From Panacagrimonas sp965216805 (GTDB lineage Bacteria > Pseudomonadota > Gammaproteobacteria > Nevskiales > Nevskiaceae): DNA of 64,000 nucleotides. Every line of letters starts with the position of its first letter. Position 1 is the first letter of the stretch. Positions 8,366 to 17,153 of the stretch are shown in pieces. The DNA lies in contig NZ_CBDCGN010000002.1 of NCBI RefSeq assembly GCF_965216805.1, positions 1,860,001 through 1,924,000 on the forward strand. Reading direction: 5' to 3'. The position numbers and the translations under genes were made by a program. The notes beneath the pieces were generated by a model, which saw only the letters and a list, made by a program, of their open reading frames with translations, did not search any database and had not been told where the DNA came from.

Positions 8366-8808
8366 GCAGCGATCCGCAGCCGCCGATGAGTCGGCGCGGA
8401 CTGGCCCGGCGCATCACTATCCAGGCGCTGTACCAATGGCTGGTGAACGAGACCGCGCCGCAAGTTCTGCTTCGCCAGTTCCAGTTGCAGGAAGAAGGAC
8501 TGGGTCGTGCCGATCCAGCCTATTTCGAAGAACTGCTGCTGGGCACGGTGGATCAGGCACCGCAACTGACCATGGCGCTGGTACCGCACCTAGATCGCCC
8601 GCTGGTGCAACTCGATCCGGTGGAGCACGCGATCCTGCTGCTGGGAGCCTGGGAGCTGATCAACAAGATCGAGATTCCCTGGAAAGTGGTGGTCAATGAA
8701 AGCGTGAACCTGGCCCGTATTTTTGGCGCGGAAGATGGCTACAAGTTCGTCAACGGCGTGCTCGACAAGCTCGCGCGCCAATGCCGCGCGGTGGAGATCG
8801 GCGGCTGA
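8362..8808 (+). CDS. nusB: Transcription antitermination protein NusB
   Basis: NusB binds boxA RNA with ribosomal protein S10 to support rRNA antitermination. The product is 148 residues. It has the all-helical NusB fold signature, from RRGLARRITIQALYQW through LDPVEHAILLLGAWEL to VVNESVNLARIFGAEDGYKFVNGVLDKL. I chose the TTG at 8362 because it overlaps the ribH stop as TTGA and has GGAG six bases upstream. An ATG at 8386, eight codons later, is the alternative but has no ribosome binding site. ribH-nusB adjacency is common in proteobacteria. Confidence 0.93.
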   Translation: MSSDPQPPMSRRGLARRITIQALYQWLVNETAPQVLLRQFQLQEEGLGRADPAYFEELLLGTVDQAPQLTMALVPHLDRPLVQLDPVEHAILLLGAWELINKIEIPWKVVVNESVNLARIFGAEDGYKFVNGVLDKLARQCRAVEIGG

Positions 8809-8813
8809 ATGAT

Positions 8814-9758
8814 GTGGACGAATTCGCACTCATCCGCAGGTACTTTACGCAACTGAGCGCGCCGCGCGCCGATGTGCTGCTCGGCATTGGTGACGACTGT
8901 GCGTTGCTGCAACCTCCGCCCGGCGAGGTTCTGGCCGTCACCACCGACACCCTGATATGCGGTCGGCATTTCTCTGCCGATGTCGCGCCTTACGACCTCG
9001 GCTGGAAAGCGCTGGCGGTGAGTCTGTCCGACCTCGCCGCCATGGGCGCGCAACCGCGCTGGTTCACCCTGGCGCTGAGTCTGCAGAAGCCGTGCGACGA
9101 TTGGCTGGACGCGTTCGCATGTGGAATGGCGCGGCTGGCGGCAACCCATGACGTGGCGCTTGTGGGGGGCGACACCACGCAAGGGCCGCTCAGTCTTAAT
9201 GTCACCGCATTCGGCACGGTTGCTGCGGGACAGGCGGTGACGCGCTCAGGCGCGCGGGTGGGCGACGCCATCTGTGTCAGCGGCACCCTGGGCGACGCTG
9301 CGCTGGCGTTGCACCAACGCCAGCGCGATGGTGAAGCCGACGCGGCGCTGGCGCTGCGGCTGGACCGCCCTGAGCCACGGGTTGCGCTTGGTCTGACCAT
9401 GGCGGGCCATGCGCACGCCGCCGTCGATCTGTCCGACGGGCTGGCGGGAGACCTGGGTCACGTGCTGCAGGCCAGCGGCATGGGCGCGCTCATCGACCTG
9501 CACAGCCTGCCGGCTTCGGAGGCCATGATCCGTGCGCTGCCGGCTTGGCGGGACCGGCTGCCCTTTCAGCTCAGCGGTGGCGATGACTACGAACTGTGCC
9601 TGTGTCTGCCACCCTCCCGGCTGGCGGCGCTGCGGGCGCATGCCAAGCTTCCATTGACGCGCATCGGAACGATCACAGCGGAAACGGGATTGCGTGGCGT
9701 AGACCTTGAGGGCGCTACCATGGACATTCCCGCCCAAGGCTATCGACACTTCGCGTGA
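8814..9758 (+). CDS. thiL: Thiamine-monophosphate kinase
   Basis: ThiL phosphorylates thiamine phosphate to the active cofactor. The protein is 314 residues from a GTG start at 8814, giving the usual N-terminus MDEFALIRRYFTQL. A longer in-frame ATG at 8781 would overlap nusB by 28 bases. Visible ATP/metal motifs include GIGDDCALL, the TDTLICGRHF block, AVSLSDLAAMGA and VGGDTTQGPL. The substrate loop SGGDDYELCL lies near the C-terminus. The stop overlaps the pgpA start in GTGA. Confidence 0.93.
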   Translation: MDEFALIRRYFTQLSAPRADVLLGIGDDCALLQPPPGEVLAVTTDTLICGRHFSADVAPYDLGWKALAVSLSDLAAMGAQPRWFTLALSLQKPCDDWLDAFACGMARLAATHDVALVGGDTTQGPLSLNVTAFGTVAAGQAVTRSGARVGDAICVSGTLGDAALALHQRQRDGEADAALALRLDRPEPRVALGLTMAGHAHAAVDLSDGLAGDLGHVLQASGMGALIDLHSLPASEAMIRALPAWRDRLPFQLSGGDDYELCLCLPPSRLAALRAHAKLPLTRIGTITAETGLRGVDLEGATMDIPAQGYRHFA

Positions 9759-10276
9759 GCGCCCTGAAACGAACCATTCCAAGGCCGCCTGCGCGCCTGA
9801 TCCTGACCACGCCGGAACATCTGATCGCCTTCGGATTCGGCGCGGGGCTGGCGCCGGTAGCGCCGGGGACGTTCGGAACGCTGGTGGGGATTCCGTTTTT
9901 TCTGGTGCTGATGTGGCTGCCCTGGGAGGCCTACCTCGCGGTGGTGGCGCTGTTGTTCGTGTTCGGCTGCTGGGTCTGCGGTGCCAGTTCGCGACTGCTG
10001 CAGGTACACGATTATCCGGGCTTTGTTTTCGACGAGATCGTCGGTTTTCTCGTCACCTGCGTGCCACTGTTGCCGGCTTTCGGCCTGTGGCCCCTGCATC
10101 CGGCGCTGGGCCTGCTCGCGGCCTTCCTGCTGTTTCGCCTGTCCGATGTGCTCAAGCCCTGGCCGATCCACCTGCTGGACCGGCACGTGCACGGCGGCCT
10201 GGGCATCATGCTCGATGACGCTGCCGCCGGCTTGCTGGCGGGTCTCGCCGTCTGGGGCCTGACATTTCTGCTTTGA
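9755..10276 (+). CDS. pgpA: Phosphatidylglycerophosphatase A
   Basis: PgpA removes a phosphate from phosphatidylglycerol phosphate in the inner membrane. The 173-residue chain contains the conserved GAGLAPVAPGTFGTLVG near residue 30 and the acidic motif DEIVGFLVT. The segment FLLFRLSDVLKPWPI and C-terminal GLGIMLDDAAAGLLAG are also present. Three or four hydrophobic segments fit a membrane protein. The GTG start overlaps the thiL stop by four bases. thiL-pgpA is a frequent gene pair. Confidence 0.93.
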   Translation: MSALKRTIPRPPARLILTTPEHLIAFGFGAGLAPVAPGTFGTLVGIPFFLVLMWLPWEAYLAVVALLFVFGCWVCGASSRLLQVHDYPGFVFDEIVGFLVTCVPLLPAFGLWPLHPALGLLAAFLLFRLSDVLKPWPIHLLDRHVHGGLGIMLDDAAAGLLAGLAVWGLTFLL

Positions 10277-10284
10277 GGTTGCAC

Positions 10285-11001
10285 GTGGAAGAACTGCGAC
10301 AGTTGCTGGAAAACAACGCGCGCTGGGCGGCAGCGGCGGTGGAGCGCGATCCGGACTACTTCAAGCGCCTGGAACGCCAGCAGCAGCCGCAACACCTCTG
10401 GATCGGCTGCTCCGATTCCCGCGTGCCGGCCAACGAGATCGTGGCGATGCAACCGGGTGAGTTGTTCGTACACCGCAACGTCGCCAATGTGGTGGCGCAT
10501 TCCGATCTCAATTGCCAGTCGGTGATCCAGTTCGCGGTGGAGCGGCTGCGGGTCAAGCATGTGATGGTGGTGGGGCATTACGGCTGCAGCGGCGTGCATG
10601 CCGCCCTGGATCGTTCGCGCTCGGCCGGCATTTCGGATTACTGGCTCGGGCATGTGCGCGATGTGGTCAGCCAGTATCAGAACCTGCTGGATGCCGAACC
10701 CACCGATCATCGTCGCGAATCCCTGCTGGGCGAGCTCAACGTGCTGGAACAAGCCCTCAACGTCTGCACCAGCGCGGCGGTGCTGGATGCCTGGGCGCGC
10801 GGGCAGGAGTTGTCCGTACACGGCTGGATTTATCGATTGGGCGATGGATTGCTGCGGCACCTGAACTTTGCAGTGGATGCACCCTGCGATTCTTCCGAGC
10901 TGCGCACGCGCTGCGTTGGCAAGATTCTGGCCGAGCGCGCGCGCTATCGGGCCCGTCGCAGTGCGGAAGTGTCGAAGGCGACGACCGCCGCTGGCGCCTG
11001 A
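10285..11001 (+). CDS. can: Beta-class carbonic anhydrase
   Basis: The enzyme interconverts CO2 and bicarbonate in the cytoplasm. Zinc ligands are visible as Cys in GCSDSRVPANE (about residue 39) and the His and Cys in GHYGCSGVHAA (about 95-98). The Asp-Arg catalytic dyad lies in CSDSR. The start is placed at the GTG at 10285, which has GAGG six bases upstream; the frame is open to 10273, where it overlaps the pgpA stop. At 238 residues it is a normal length. Bicarbonate made here could feed the biotin-dependent carboxylases later in the window, but that link is only inference. Confidence 0.9.
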   Translation: MEELRQLLENNARWAAAAVERDPDYFKRLERQQQPQHLWIGCSDSRVPANEIVAMQPGELFVHRNVANVVAHSDLNCQSVIQFAVERLRVKHVMVVGHYGCSGVHAALDRSRSAGISDYWLGHVRDVVSQYQNLLDAEPTDHRRESLLGELNVLEQALNVCTSAAVLDAWARGQELSVHGWIYRLGDGLLRHLNFAVDAPCDSSELRTRCVGKILAERARYRARRSAEVSKATTAAGA

Positions 11002-11101
11002 GTCGGTCGCTTTGGCGGCGCCACGGCCGTAAAATGTCGCGCTGCCGCATAAATGATCCGGCGCGGCCCCTCTCCCTACATCATCGAGGCTAATCCCAGA
11101 G

Positions 11102-12760
11102 ATGCAGATCGAACGCGACGTGATGGAGTACGACGTGGTCATCGTCGGCGGCGGCCCGGCGGGGCTGTCGGCTGCCATCCGACTCAAGCAGAAGGCTGCC
11201 GAGGCAGGCCAGGAGATCAACGTCTGTCTGGTGGAGAAGGGCTCCGAAGTGGGCGCACATATTCTGTCCGGGGCGGTTTTCGAGCCGCGCGCGCTCAACG
11301 AATTGTTGCCTGACTGGAAGGAAAACGCCGCGCCGCTCAAGACCGAGGTCAAACGCGACGATGTGTATTTCTTCCTGGGCGCCGACAAGGCGGTCAGGAT
11401 GCCCAATTTGTTTGTGCCCAAGACCATGCACAACGAGGGCAATTACATCATCTCGCTGGCCAACCTCTGCCGCTGGCTCGGCCAGCAGGCCGAAGAACTC
11501 GGTGTAGAGATTTATCCAGGTTTTGCGGCACAGGAGGTCATCATCGACGATCAGAACATCGTTCGAGGGGTGACCATCGGTGACATGGGCGTGGGGCTGG
11601 ACGGCGAGCCCAAGGAAGGCGCGTTCACGCCCGGCATGGAGCTGCGCGCCAAGTACACGCTGTTTGCGGAAGGCTGCCGCGGGCATCTGGGCAAGCGTCT
11701 GCTCAGGCAGTACGAGCTCGACAAGAACGCTGATCCGCAGCACTACGCCATTGGTCTGAAGGAAGTGTGGACCGTGGACCCCGCTAAACATGAGCCGGGT
11801 CTGGTGGTGCATGGTGCCGGCTGGCCACTGGACAACAGCAATCCCGGCGGCTCGTTCCTGTATCACTTGGAGGACCAGACCGTGGTGGTGGGTCTGATTG
11901 TCGACCTGTCCTACACCAATCCTTTCCTGTCGCCGTTCGACGAGTTCCAGCGCTTCAAGCATCACCCAGTCATCCGCCAGTACCTGGAAGGGGGCACTCG
12001 CGTGGGCTATGGCGCGCGCGCGATCTGCAAGGGCGGCTTCAACTCCTTGCCCAAGATGATCTTCCCCGGCGGCGCGCTGATCGGCTGCGACCTGGGCACG
12101 ATGAACTTCGCCAAGATCAAGGGCAGTCACACCGCGATGAAGAGCGGCATGATCGCCGCCGAAGTCACCGCCGAGGCCTTGTTCGCCGGCTCGGAAGGCG
12201 GCAACGAGCTGGAGGCTTTCCCGGTCAAGTTCAAGGAAAGCTGGCTGTACGACGAGTTGTATCGCAGCCGTAATTTCGGGCCGGCGCTGCACAGGTTCGG
12301 GGCTTTTGTCGGCGGCGCCATCAACTTCATCGATCAGAATATTTTCGGCGGCAAGGCGCCTTGGACCCTGCACGATCTGAAGCCTGACCACACCACGCTC
12401 AAGCTCGCCTCTGAGTCGCAAAAAATTACTTATCCCAAGCCGGACGGCAAGCTCAGCTTCGACAAGCTGTCGTCGGTGTTCATGTCCAGCACCAATCATG
12501 AGGAAGACCAGCCGGTTCATCTCAAGCTGACTGATCCCGGCATTCCCATCGCCAAGAACCTGCCGATGTTTGATGAGCCCGCCCAGCGTTACTGCCCGGC
12601 CGGCGTTTACGAAGTGGTAGGCGAGGGCGACGCCAGACGCTTCCAGATCAACGCGCAGAACTGCGTGCACTGCAAGACCTGCGACATCAAGGACCCCGCC
12701 CAGAACATCACCTGGGTGGCGCCGGAAGGTTCCGGCGGTCCCAACTACGCCAACATGTAA
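11102..12760 (+). CDS. Electron transfer flavoprotein-ubiquinone oxidoreductase
   Basis: ETF-QO carries electrons from reduced ETF to the quinone pool at the inner membrane. It has 552 residues. The N-terminal FAD-binding dinucleotide fold is YDVVIVGGGPAGLSAA. The middle contains the HTAMKSGMIAAE helix of the family. At the C-terminus a 4Fe-4S site is formed by the cysteines in CPAGVYE and NCVHCKTCDIKDP, followed by the typical end GGPNYANM. It lies 33 bases ahead of etfB, so donor and acceptor proteins are probably co-transcribed. Confidence 0.95.
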   Translation: MQIERDVMEYDVVIVGGGPAGLSAAIRLKQKAAEAGQEINVCLVEKGSEVGAHILSGAVFEPRALNELLPDWKENAAPLKTEVKRDDVYFFLGADKAVRMPNLFVPKTMHNEGNYIISLANLCRWLGQQAEELGVEIYPGFAAQEVIIDDQNIVRGVTIGDMGVGLDGEPKEGAFTPGMELRAKYTLFAEGCRGHLGKRLLRQYELDKNADPQHYAIGLKEVWTVDPAKHEPGLVVHGAGWPLDNSNPGGSFLYHLEDQTVVVGLIVDLSYTNPFLSPFDEFQRFKHHPVIRQYLEGGTRVGYGARAICKGGFNSLPKMIFPGGALIGCDLGTMNFAKIKGSHTAMKSGMIAAEVTAEALFAGSEGGNELEAFPVKFKESWLYDELYRSRNFGPALHRFGAFVGGAINFIDQNIFGGKAPWTLHDLKPDHTTLKLASESQKITYPKPDGKLSFDKLSSVFMSSTNHEEDQPVHLKLTDPGIPIAKNLPMFDEPAQRYCPAGVYEVVGEGDARRFQINAQNCVHCKTCDIKDPAQNITWVAPEGSGGPNYANM

Positions 12761-12793
12761 TCAACAAACTTTGGAAAGGTAACGAGGCACTCA

Positions 12794-13540
12794 ATGAAAG
12801 CACTGGTCAGTATCAAGCGCGCGGTGGATTACAACGTCCGGATTCAGGTCAAGCCTGACGGGTCGGGGGTGGTGACCGACGGGGTCAAGCACTCGATGAA
12901 TCCGTTCGACGAGATTGCGATGGAAGAAGCGGTCCGTTTGAAGGAGCAGGGCAAGCTCAGCGAGATTGTCGCGGTGACGGTGGGCGCGCAGAAATGTGAA
13001 GAGACGTTGCGCTCCGCCCTGGCCTTCGGCGCCGACCGTGCCATTCACATCAAGGAAGAGGGCGAGATCCAGCCGCTGACCGCGGCCAAGGCCCTGGCCG
13101 CCGCGTTCAAGGCCGAGGGCGCCCAGCTGTTCCTGTGCGGCAAGCAGGCCATCGACGACGACGCCAATCAGACCGGCCAGATGATTGCCGCCCTGCTGGA
13201 TCTGCCGCAGGCCACCTTTGCCTCCAAGGTCCAGCTCGACGGCGACAAGGCCACCGTCACCCGCGAGATCGACGCCGGCCTGGAGACCCTCGAAGTCGAC
13301 CTGCCCGCCGTCATCACCGCCGACCTGCGCCTGAACGAACCGCGCTATCTCAAGCTGCCCGACATCATGAAGGCCAAGAAGAAGCCCATCGACGTCAAGA
13401 CCTTTGCCGACCTGGGCGTCATCCCCGGGGCCGGCCTCAAGGCCAGCAAGACAGCCGCCCCGCCCAAGCGCTCCAAGGGCATCGTGGTCAAGACCGTCGA
13501 CGAACTGCTCGAAGCGCTCAAAGGTAAAGGCCTTATCTGA
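12794..13540 (+). CDS. etfB: Electron transfer flavoprotein, beta subunit
   Basis: EtfB binds AMP and pairs with EtfA to take electrons from acyl-CoA dehydrogenases. The 248-residue protein starts MKALVSIKRAVDYNVRI and carries the conserved block NPFDEIAMEEAVRLKE. The ETF beta signature runs through LPAVITADLRLNEPRYLKLPDIMKAKKKP around residues 170-200. The ATG has an AGGTAACGAGG region upstream. A palindromic repeat sits between it and etfA. Confidence 0.95.
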   Translation: MKALVSIKRAVDYNVRIQVKPDGSGVVTDGVKHSMNPFDEIAMEEAVRLKEQGKLSEIVAVTVGAQKCEETLRSALAFGADRAIHIKEEGEIQPLTAAKALAAAFKAEGAQLFLCGKQAIDDDANQTGQMIAALLDLPQATFASKVQLDGDKATVTREIDAGLETLEVDLPAVITADLRLNEPRYLKLPDIMKAKKKPIDVKTFADLGVIPGAGLKASKTAAPPKRSKGIVVKTVDELLEALKGKGLI

Positions 13541-13546
13541 ATTCGA

Positions 13547-13598
13547 CGTAGGGCGGCCCGCGGCCGCCGACGCCATGGCGGGCACGGCCCGCCCTACG
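13547..13598. repeat. Palindromic repeat between etfB and etfA
   Basis: The arm CGTAGGGCGG at 13547-13556 matches its complement at 13589-13598, with a GC-rich 32-base loop containing further self-complementary parts. It lies wholly in the short gap between two subunit genes of one complex and could adjust their relative expression. Confidence 0.6.
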
Positions 13599-13618
13599 CA
13601 TCACATCAGGAACTGTTC

Positions 13619-14563
13619 ATGTCCAAGATCCTCCTCATCGCCGAACACGCCAACGGCCAGCTCAACGTCTCCGCCGTGGCCAAGACCGTGTCGGCCGCCA
13701 GCGCCATCGGCGGCGACGTTCACATCGCCATCCTCTCCCCGGACGGTCAGGCCATCGCCGCCCAGGCCGCCCGCATCGCCGGAGTCAGTAAAGTCCTGAC
13801 CGTCGACAACCCCGCCAATGACCACGCCCTGGCGGCCATACTGGCCCCCCAGATCGTTGAGCTCGCCGGGGGCGGCTACACCCATGTCCTGTTCCCGGGC
13901 ACCACCTTCGGCAAGGACCTGGCCCCCCGCGTGGCCGCCAAGCTCGATGTCCAGCAGGTCAGCGACATCATGGCCGTCCACAGCGCCACCTCCTTCGACC
14001 GGCCGATCTACGCCGGCAATGCCATCGTCACGGTCGAAGCCCCTGCCAGCCCCCTGATCCTGGCCACCGTGCGCCTGGCCTCGTTCCAGGCCGCCGCCGC
14101 TGAGGGCGGCGGTGCCGCCGTGGAAGCCGTCAAGATCGACGCCGTCCTGCCCACCCACACCCGCTTCGTCAAACTCGAAGCCCAGAAATCCGAACGCCCC
14201 GACCTGCAGTCCGCCAACCGCGTCGTCTCCGGCGGCCGTGCCCTGGCCAGCAGCGACAACTTCAAGATCATCTACGAACTCGCCGACAAGCTCGGTGCCG
14301 GCGTCGGTGCCTCCCGCGCGGCGGTCGACTCGGGTTATGTCCCCAACGACATGCAGGTGGGCCAGACCGGCAAGATCATCGCACCCGAGCTGTATTTCGC
14401 CATCGGCATCTCCGGCGCCATCCAGCATCTGGCCGGAATCAAGGACGCCCGCACTATCGTGGCAATCAACAAGGACAGCGAAGCTCCGATCTTCGAAGTC
14501 GCCGACTTCGGCCTGGTCGGTGACCTCTTCACCCTTGTGCCCGAGCTGACGTCGAAACTGTAA
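13619..14563 (+). CDS. etfA: Electron transfer flavoprotein, alpha subunit
   Basis: EtfA holds the FAD of the ETF heterodimer. The protein has 314 residues. Its C-terminal FAD domain shows the family signature from about residue 200: RVVSGGRAL, then GASRAAVDSGYVPND, then QVGQTGKIIAPELYFAIGISGAIQHLAG. The N-terminus MSKILLIAEHANGQL is typical. Codons here are strongly C-ending compared with neighbours, as expected for a well-expressed gene. A terminator-like hairpin follows 25 bases after the stop. Confidence 0.96.
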   Translation: MSKILLIAEHANGQLNVSAVAKTVSAASAIGGDVHIAILSPDGQAIAAQAARIAGVSKVLTVDNPANDHALAAILAPQIVELAGGGYTHVLFPGTTFGKDLAPRVAAKLDVQQVSDIMAVHSATSFDRPIYAGNAIVTVEAPASPLILATVRLASFQAAAAEGGGAAVEAVKIDAVLPTHTRFVKLEAQKSERPDLQSANRVVSGGRALASSDNFKIIYELADKLGAGVGASRAAVDSGYVPNDMQVGQTGKIIAPELYFAIGISGAIQHLAGIKDARTIVAINKDSEAPIFEVADFGLVGDLFTLVPELTSKL

Positions 14564-14588
14564 CGCCCGAGCGGCATCGCACTTCCAC

Positions 14589-14617
14589 GAAGGCCGGGCA
14601 ACCGGCCTTCTCTGTTT
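14589..14617 (+). terminator. Terminator-like hairpin after etfA
   Basis: The stem GAAGGCCGG / CCGGCCTTC with a 4-base GGCA-type loop spans 14589-14610 and is followed by TCTGTTT. It ends the ETF transcription unit, just ahead of the SDR gene start at 14632. The T run is interrupted, so efficiency is uncertain. Confidence 0.6.
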
Positions 14618-14631
14618 CCGGGAAAAACAAA

Positions 14632-15495
14632 ATGTCTTACCAGTCCGTTTATGCGCCTGGGCTGTTCCGTGGCCAGGTGATCGTGGTGACCGGCGGTGGG
14701 TCGGGCATCGGCCGTTGTACCGCGCATGAGCTGGCTGCCCTCGGCGCCACGGTGATAATCACCGGCCGCAAGCTTTCCAAGCTCGAGTCGACCGCTGCCG
14801 AGATCCGCGAGGACCGCGGCAAGGTGGCGACATCGGTTTTCGACATCCGCGACGAGGACGCCGTCAAAACGGGCGTACAGCAAATCCTGGCCGAGCATGG
14901 CGCCATTCACGGACTGGTCAACAACGCGGGTGGCCAGTATCCGATGCCGCTGGCCAACATCGGCAAGAAGGGCTGGGAGGCCGTGGTGGCCAACAACCTT
15001 ACCGGCGGCTTCCTGATGGCGCGCGAGGTGTACACGCAGCACATGAAGAAGCACGGCGGCGCCATCGTGAACATGCTGGCGGACATGTGGGGCGGCATGC
15101 CGGGCATGGGTCATAGCGGCGCGGCGCGCGCGGGCATGATGAATTTTACCGAGACCGCAGCGGTGGAATGGGCATCGTCGGGCGTGCGCGTCAACGCGGT
15201 GGCGCCGGGCTACGTGGCGTCCAGCGGCATGGATCACTACGACCCCGTGTTCGCCCGCGACGTCATCCCCAAGCTCAAGGAGATCGCTCCGCTCAAGCGC
15301 ATGGCGGAAGAAGCCGAGGTGTCCAGCGCGATCGTGTACCTGTTGTCGCCGGGCGCCGCTTTCGTGACCGGCGCCTGCATCAAGATCGATGGCGGCTCCA
15401 GTCTCGGGGCCAAAGCGTTTCCGCTGGTGGCACACGACCGTTCGCAGCCTTACCGCGGATTTCATCGCGCGTCGAAGCCCAGGGCAGTGGGCTGA
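14632..15495 (+). CDS. Short-chain dehydrogenase/reductase
   Basis: This 287-residue NAD(P)-dependent oxidoreductase has the classical SDR pattern. The cofactor loop is VTGGGSGIGR (about residues 20-29), then NNAGGQYP, and the active-site region is SGAARAGMMNF. The usual YxxxK tyrosine position reads as Ser-Gly-Ala-Ala-Arg-Ala here, so the catalytic Tyr is not at the expected place. The same NSAGGQ(F/Y)P and A-R-AG pattern occurs in the second SDR at 42036-42875. The two are paralogues, each next to an acyl-CoA carboxylase cluster. A role as enoyl-CoA reductase/dehydrogenase in branched acyl-CoA breakdown is plausible but unproven. Confidence 0.85.
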   Translation: MSYQSVYAPGLFRGQVIVVTGGGSGIGRCTAHELAALGATVIITGRKLSKLESTAAEIREDRGKVATSVFDIRDEDAVKTGVQQILAEHGAIHGLVNNAGGQYPMPLANIGKKGWEAVVANNLTGGFLMAREVYTQHMKKHGGAIVNMLADMWGGMPGMGHSGAARAGMMNFTETAAVEWASSGVRVNAVAPGYVASSGMDHYDPVFARDVIPKLKEIAPLKRMAEEAEVSSAIVYLLSPGAAFVTGACIKIDGGSSLGAKAFPLVAHDRSQPYRGFHRASKPRAVG

Positions 15496-15605
15496 ACACC
15501 GTACGTTGCAGGTGAACGATGCCGCCGATCGCGGCATCATCGGGGTGAACCCGCCTCCCGAATCGGCCTCGAAGGGAGTCGCCCACAAGAACAAAGAGAG
15601 TATTC

Positions 15606-17048
15606 ATGGCGCTTCGCAATCAGGTGCAGCTCATCGTGTATCCGGACCGGATCGGCGACGATCTTGGCGACCTCGGTCGCATGGTCGACCGCTATCTGAC
15701 CAAGGCCATCGGCGGCGTGCACATCCTGCCGCTGTATCCCTCCAATGCAGATGGCGGCTTCTCGCCGCTCACGCACAAGGAAGTCGATCCCGCGTTTGGC
15801 ACCTGGGCGGACGTCGAACATCTGTCGCGCCGGTTCGACCTGTGCGTGGATCTGACCTTGAACCACATTTCCGACGAATCGGCCGAGTTCAAGGACTTCA
15901 TGCAGCATGGCTACAAGAGCGAACATGCCGAGCTGTTCGTGCATGTGGACCAGATGGGGCCGATCACCCCGGACGATCTGGCCAAGATCCATATCCGCAA
16001 GGAAAAAGAGCCGTTCCGCGAGGTCACCTTCGGCGACGGCAGCAGCGGACGGGTGTGGTGCACGTTTACCGAAAAACAGATCGACCTGAACTACAACTCG
16101 CCGAAGACCTACGCGTTGATGGAGGACTACATCAAGTTCCTCACCGCGCGCGGAGTGAATCTGTTCCGGCTCGATGCGTTCGGCTACACCACCAAGAAAA
16201 TCGGCACCAGCTGCTTTCTGGTGGAGCCAGATGTCTACGACATCCTCAAATGGATCGACGAGATCGCACGCGAGCACGGTGCCGAAACGCTGCCGGAAGT
16301 TCACGATCATTCCAGCTACCAGTACGCGATCGCCCTGCACGGCATGCACCCGTACTCGTTCGCGTTACCGCCGTTGCTGCTGTACTCGCTGTTCGACGCC
16401 AACAGCGTTTATCTCAAGCAATGGCTGCGGATGTGTCCACGCAACCAGATCACGGTTCTGGACACGCATGACGGTATCTGCATTCCCGACGTCGAAGGCG
16501 TGCTGCCCAAGGCCGAAATCCAGGCCATCATCGACAACGTGTCCGCGCGCAGCGCCGATCCGATCCTGCGACGCTCCGCCGCCAACGTGCACAGCGTCGG
16601 TGCCATCTACCAGCTCACCTGCACCTACTACGATGCGCTGAAGCGCAACGACGATGCCTACATCGCTGCGCGCGCGATCCAGTTCTTCACGCCAGGCATT
16701 CCGCAGGTCTATTACGTGGGGCTGTTCGCCGGCCAGAACGACCACGAGTTGATGGACGCAACCGGCGAGCTGCGCGACATCAACCGCCATCGCTATACGC
16801 TGGAGGAAGTGGACGAGGCGATCAAGCAGCCGGTGGTGCGCCGCCAGCTCAAACTGATGGAGTTCCGCTGCAGCTATCCGGCCTTCAACGGCGTGTTCCA
16901 CCTGCAGTACTCGAACGACAGCAGCGTGGCCATGTGCTGGCGCGACGGCACCCACACCTGCGAGTTGTTCGTGGACTTGAATTTCAAGAAGACCACTATC
17001 CGCTATATCGAGGAGAAGTCCCGCCGCTGGCTCAGCATGACCTGCTGA
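15606..17048 (+). CDS. Sucrose phosphorylase-family glycoside hydrolase (GH13)
   Basis: Sucrose phosphorylase splits sucrose with phosphate to glucose 1-phosphate and fructose. The 480-residue chain has no signal peptide, so it should be cytoplasmic. GH13 landmarks are present: the substrate loop VDLTLNHIS, nucleophile Asp in LFRLDAFGY (about residue 196), acid/base Glu in TLPEVHDH, and transition-state Asp in VLDTHDGI. The order and spacing are those of the GH13_18 subfamily, so specificity for sucrose or a related glucoside is likely. It is isolated among acyl-CoA genes with no sugar transporter nearby. AT-rich DNA (17049-17153) follows. Confidence 0.85.
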   Translation: MALRNQVQLIVYPDRIGDDLGDLGRMVDRYLTKAIGGVHILPLYPSNADGGFSPLTHKEVDPAFGTWADVEHLSRRFDLCVDLTLNHISDESAEFKDFMQHGYKSEHAELFVHVDQMGPITPDDLAKIHIRKEKEPFREVTFGDGSSGRVWCTFTEKQIDLNYNSPKTYALMEDYIKFLTARGVNLFRLDAFGYTTKKIGTSCFLVEPDVYDILKWIDEIAREHGAETLPEVHDHSSYQYAIALHGMHPYSFALPPLLLYSLFDANSVYLKQWLRMCPRNQITVLDTHDGICIPDVEGVLPKAEIQAIIDNVSARSADPILRRSAANVHSVGAIYQLTCTYYDALKRNDDAYIAARAIQFFTPGIPQVYYVGLFAGQNDHELMDATGELRDINRHRYTLEEVDEAIKQPVVRRQLKLMEFRCSYPAFNGVFHLQYSNDSSVAMCWRDGTHTCELFVDLNFKKTTIRYIEEKSRRWLSMTC

Positions 17049-17153
17049 TCCGAGTGCCCGAGACGATCAAGCGGTAATTGGTCGTGTTGATGAAATATAC
17101 GGCAAATAGTGATAGAAAGAAGTCGTCAACCATGAAATAAGGCCCTTTCGGAA

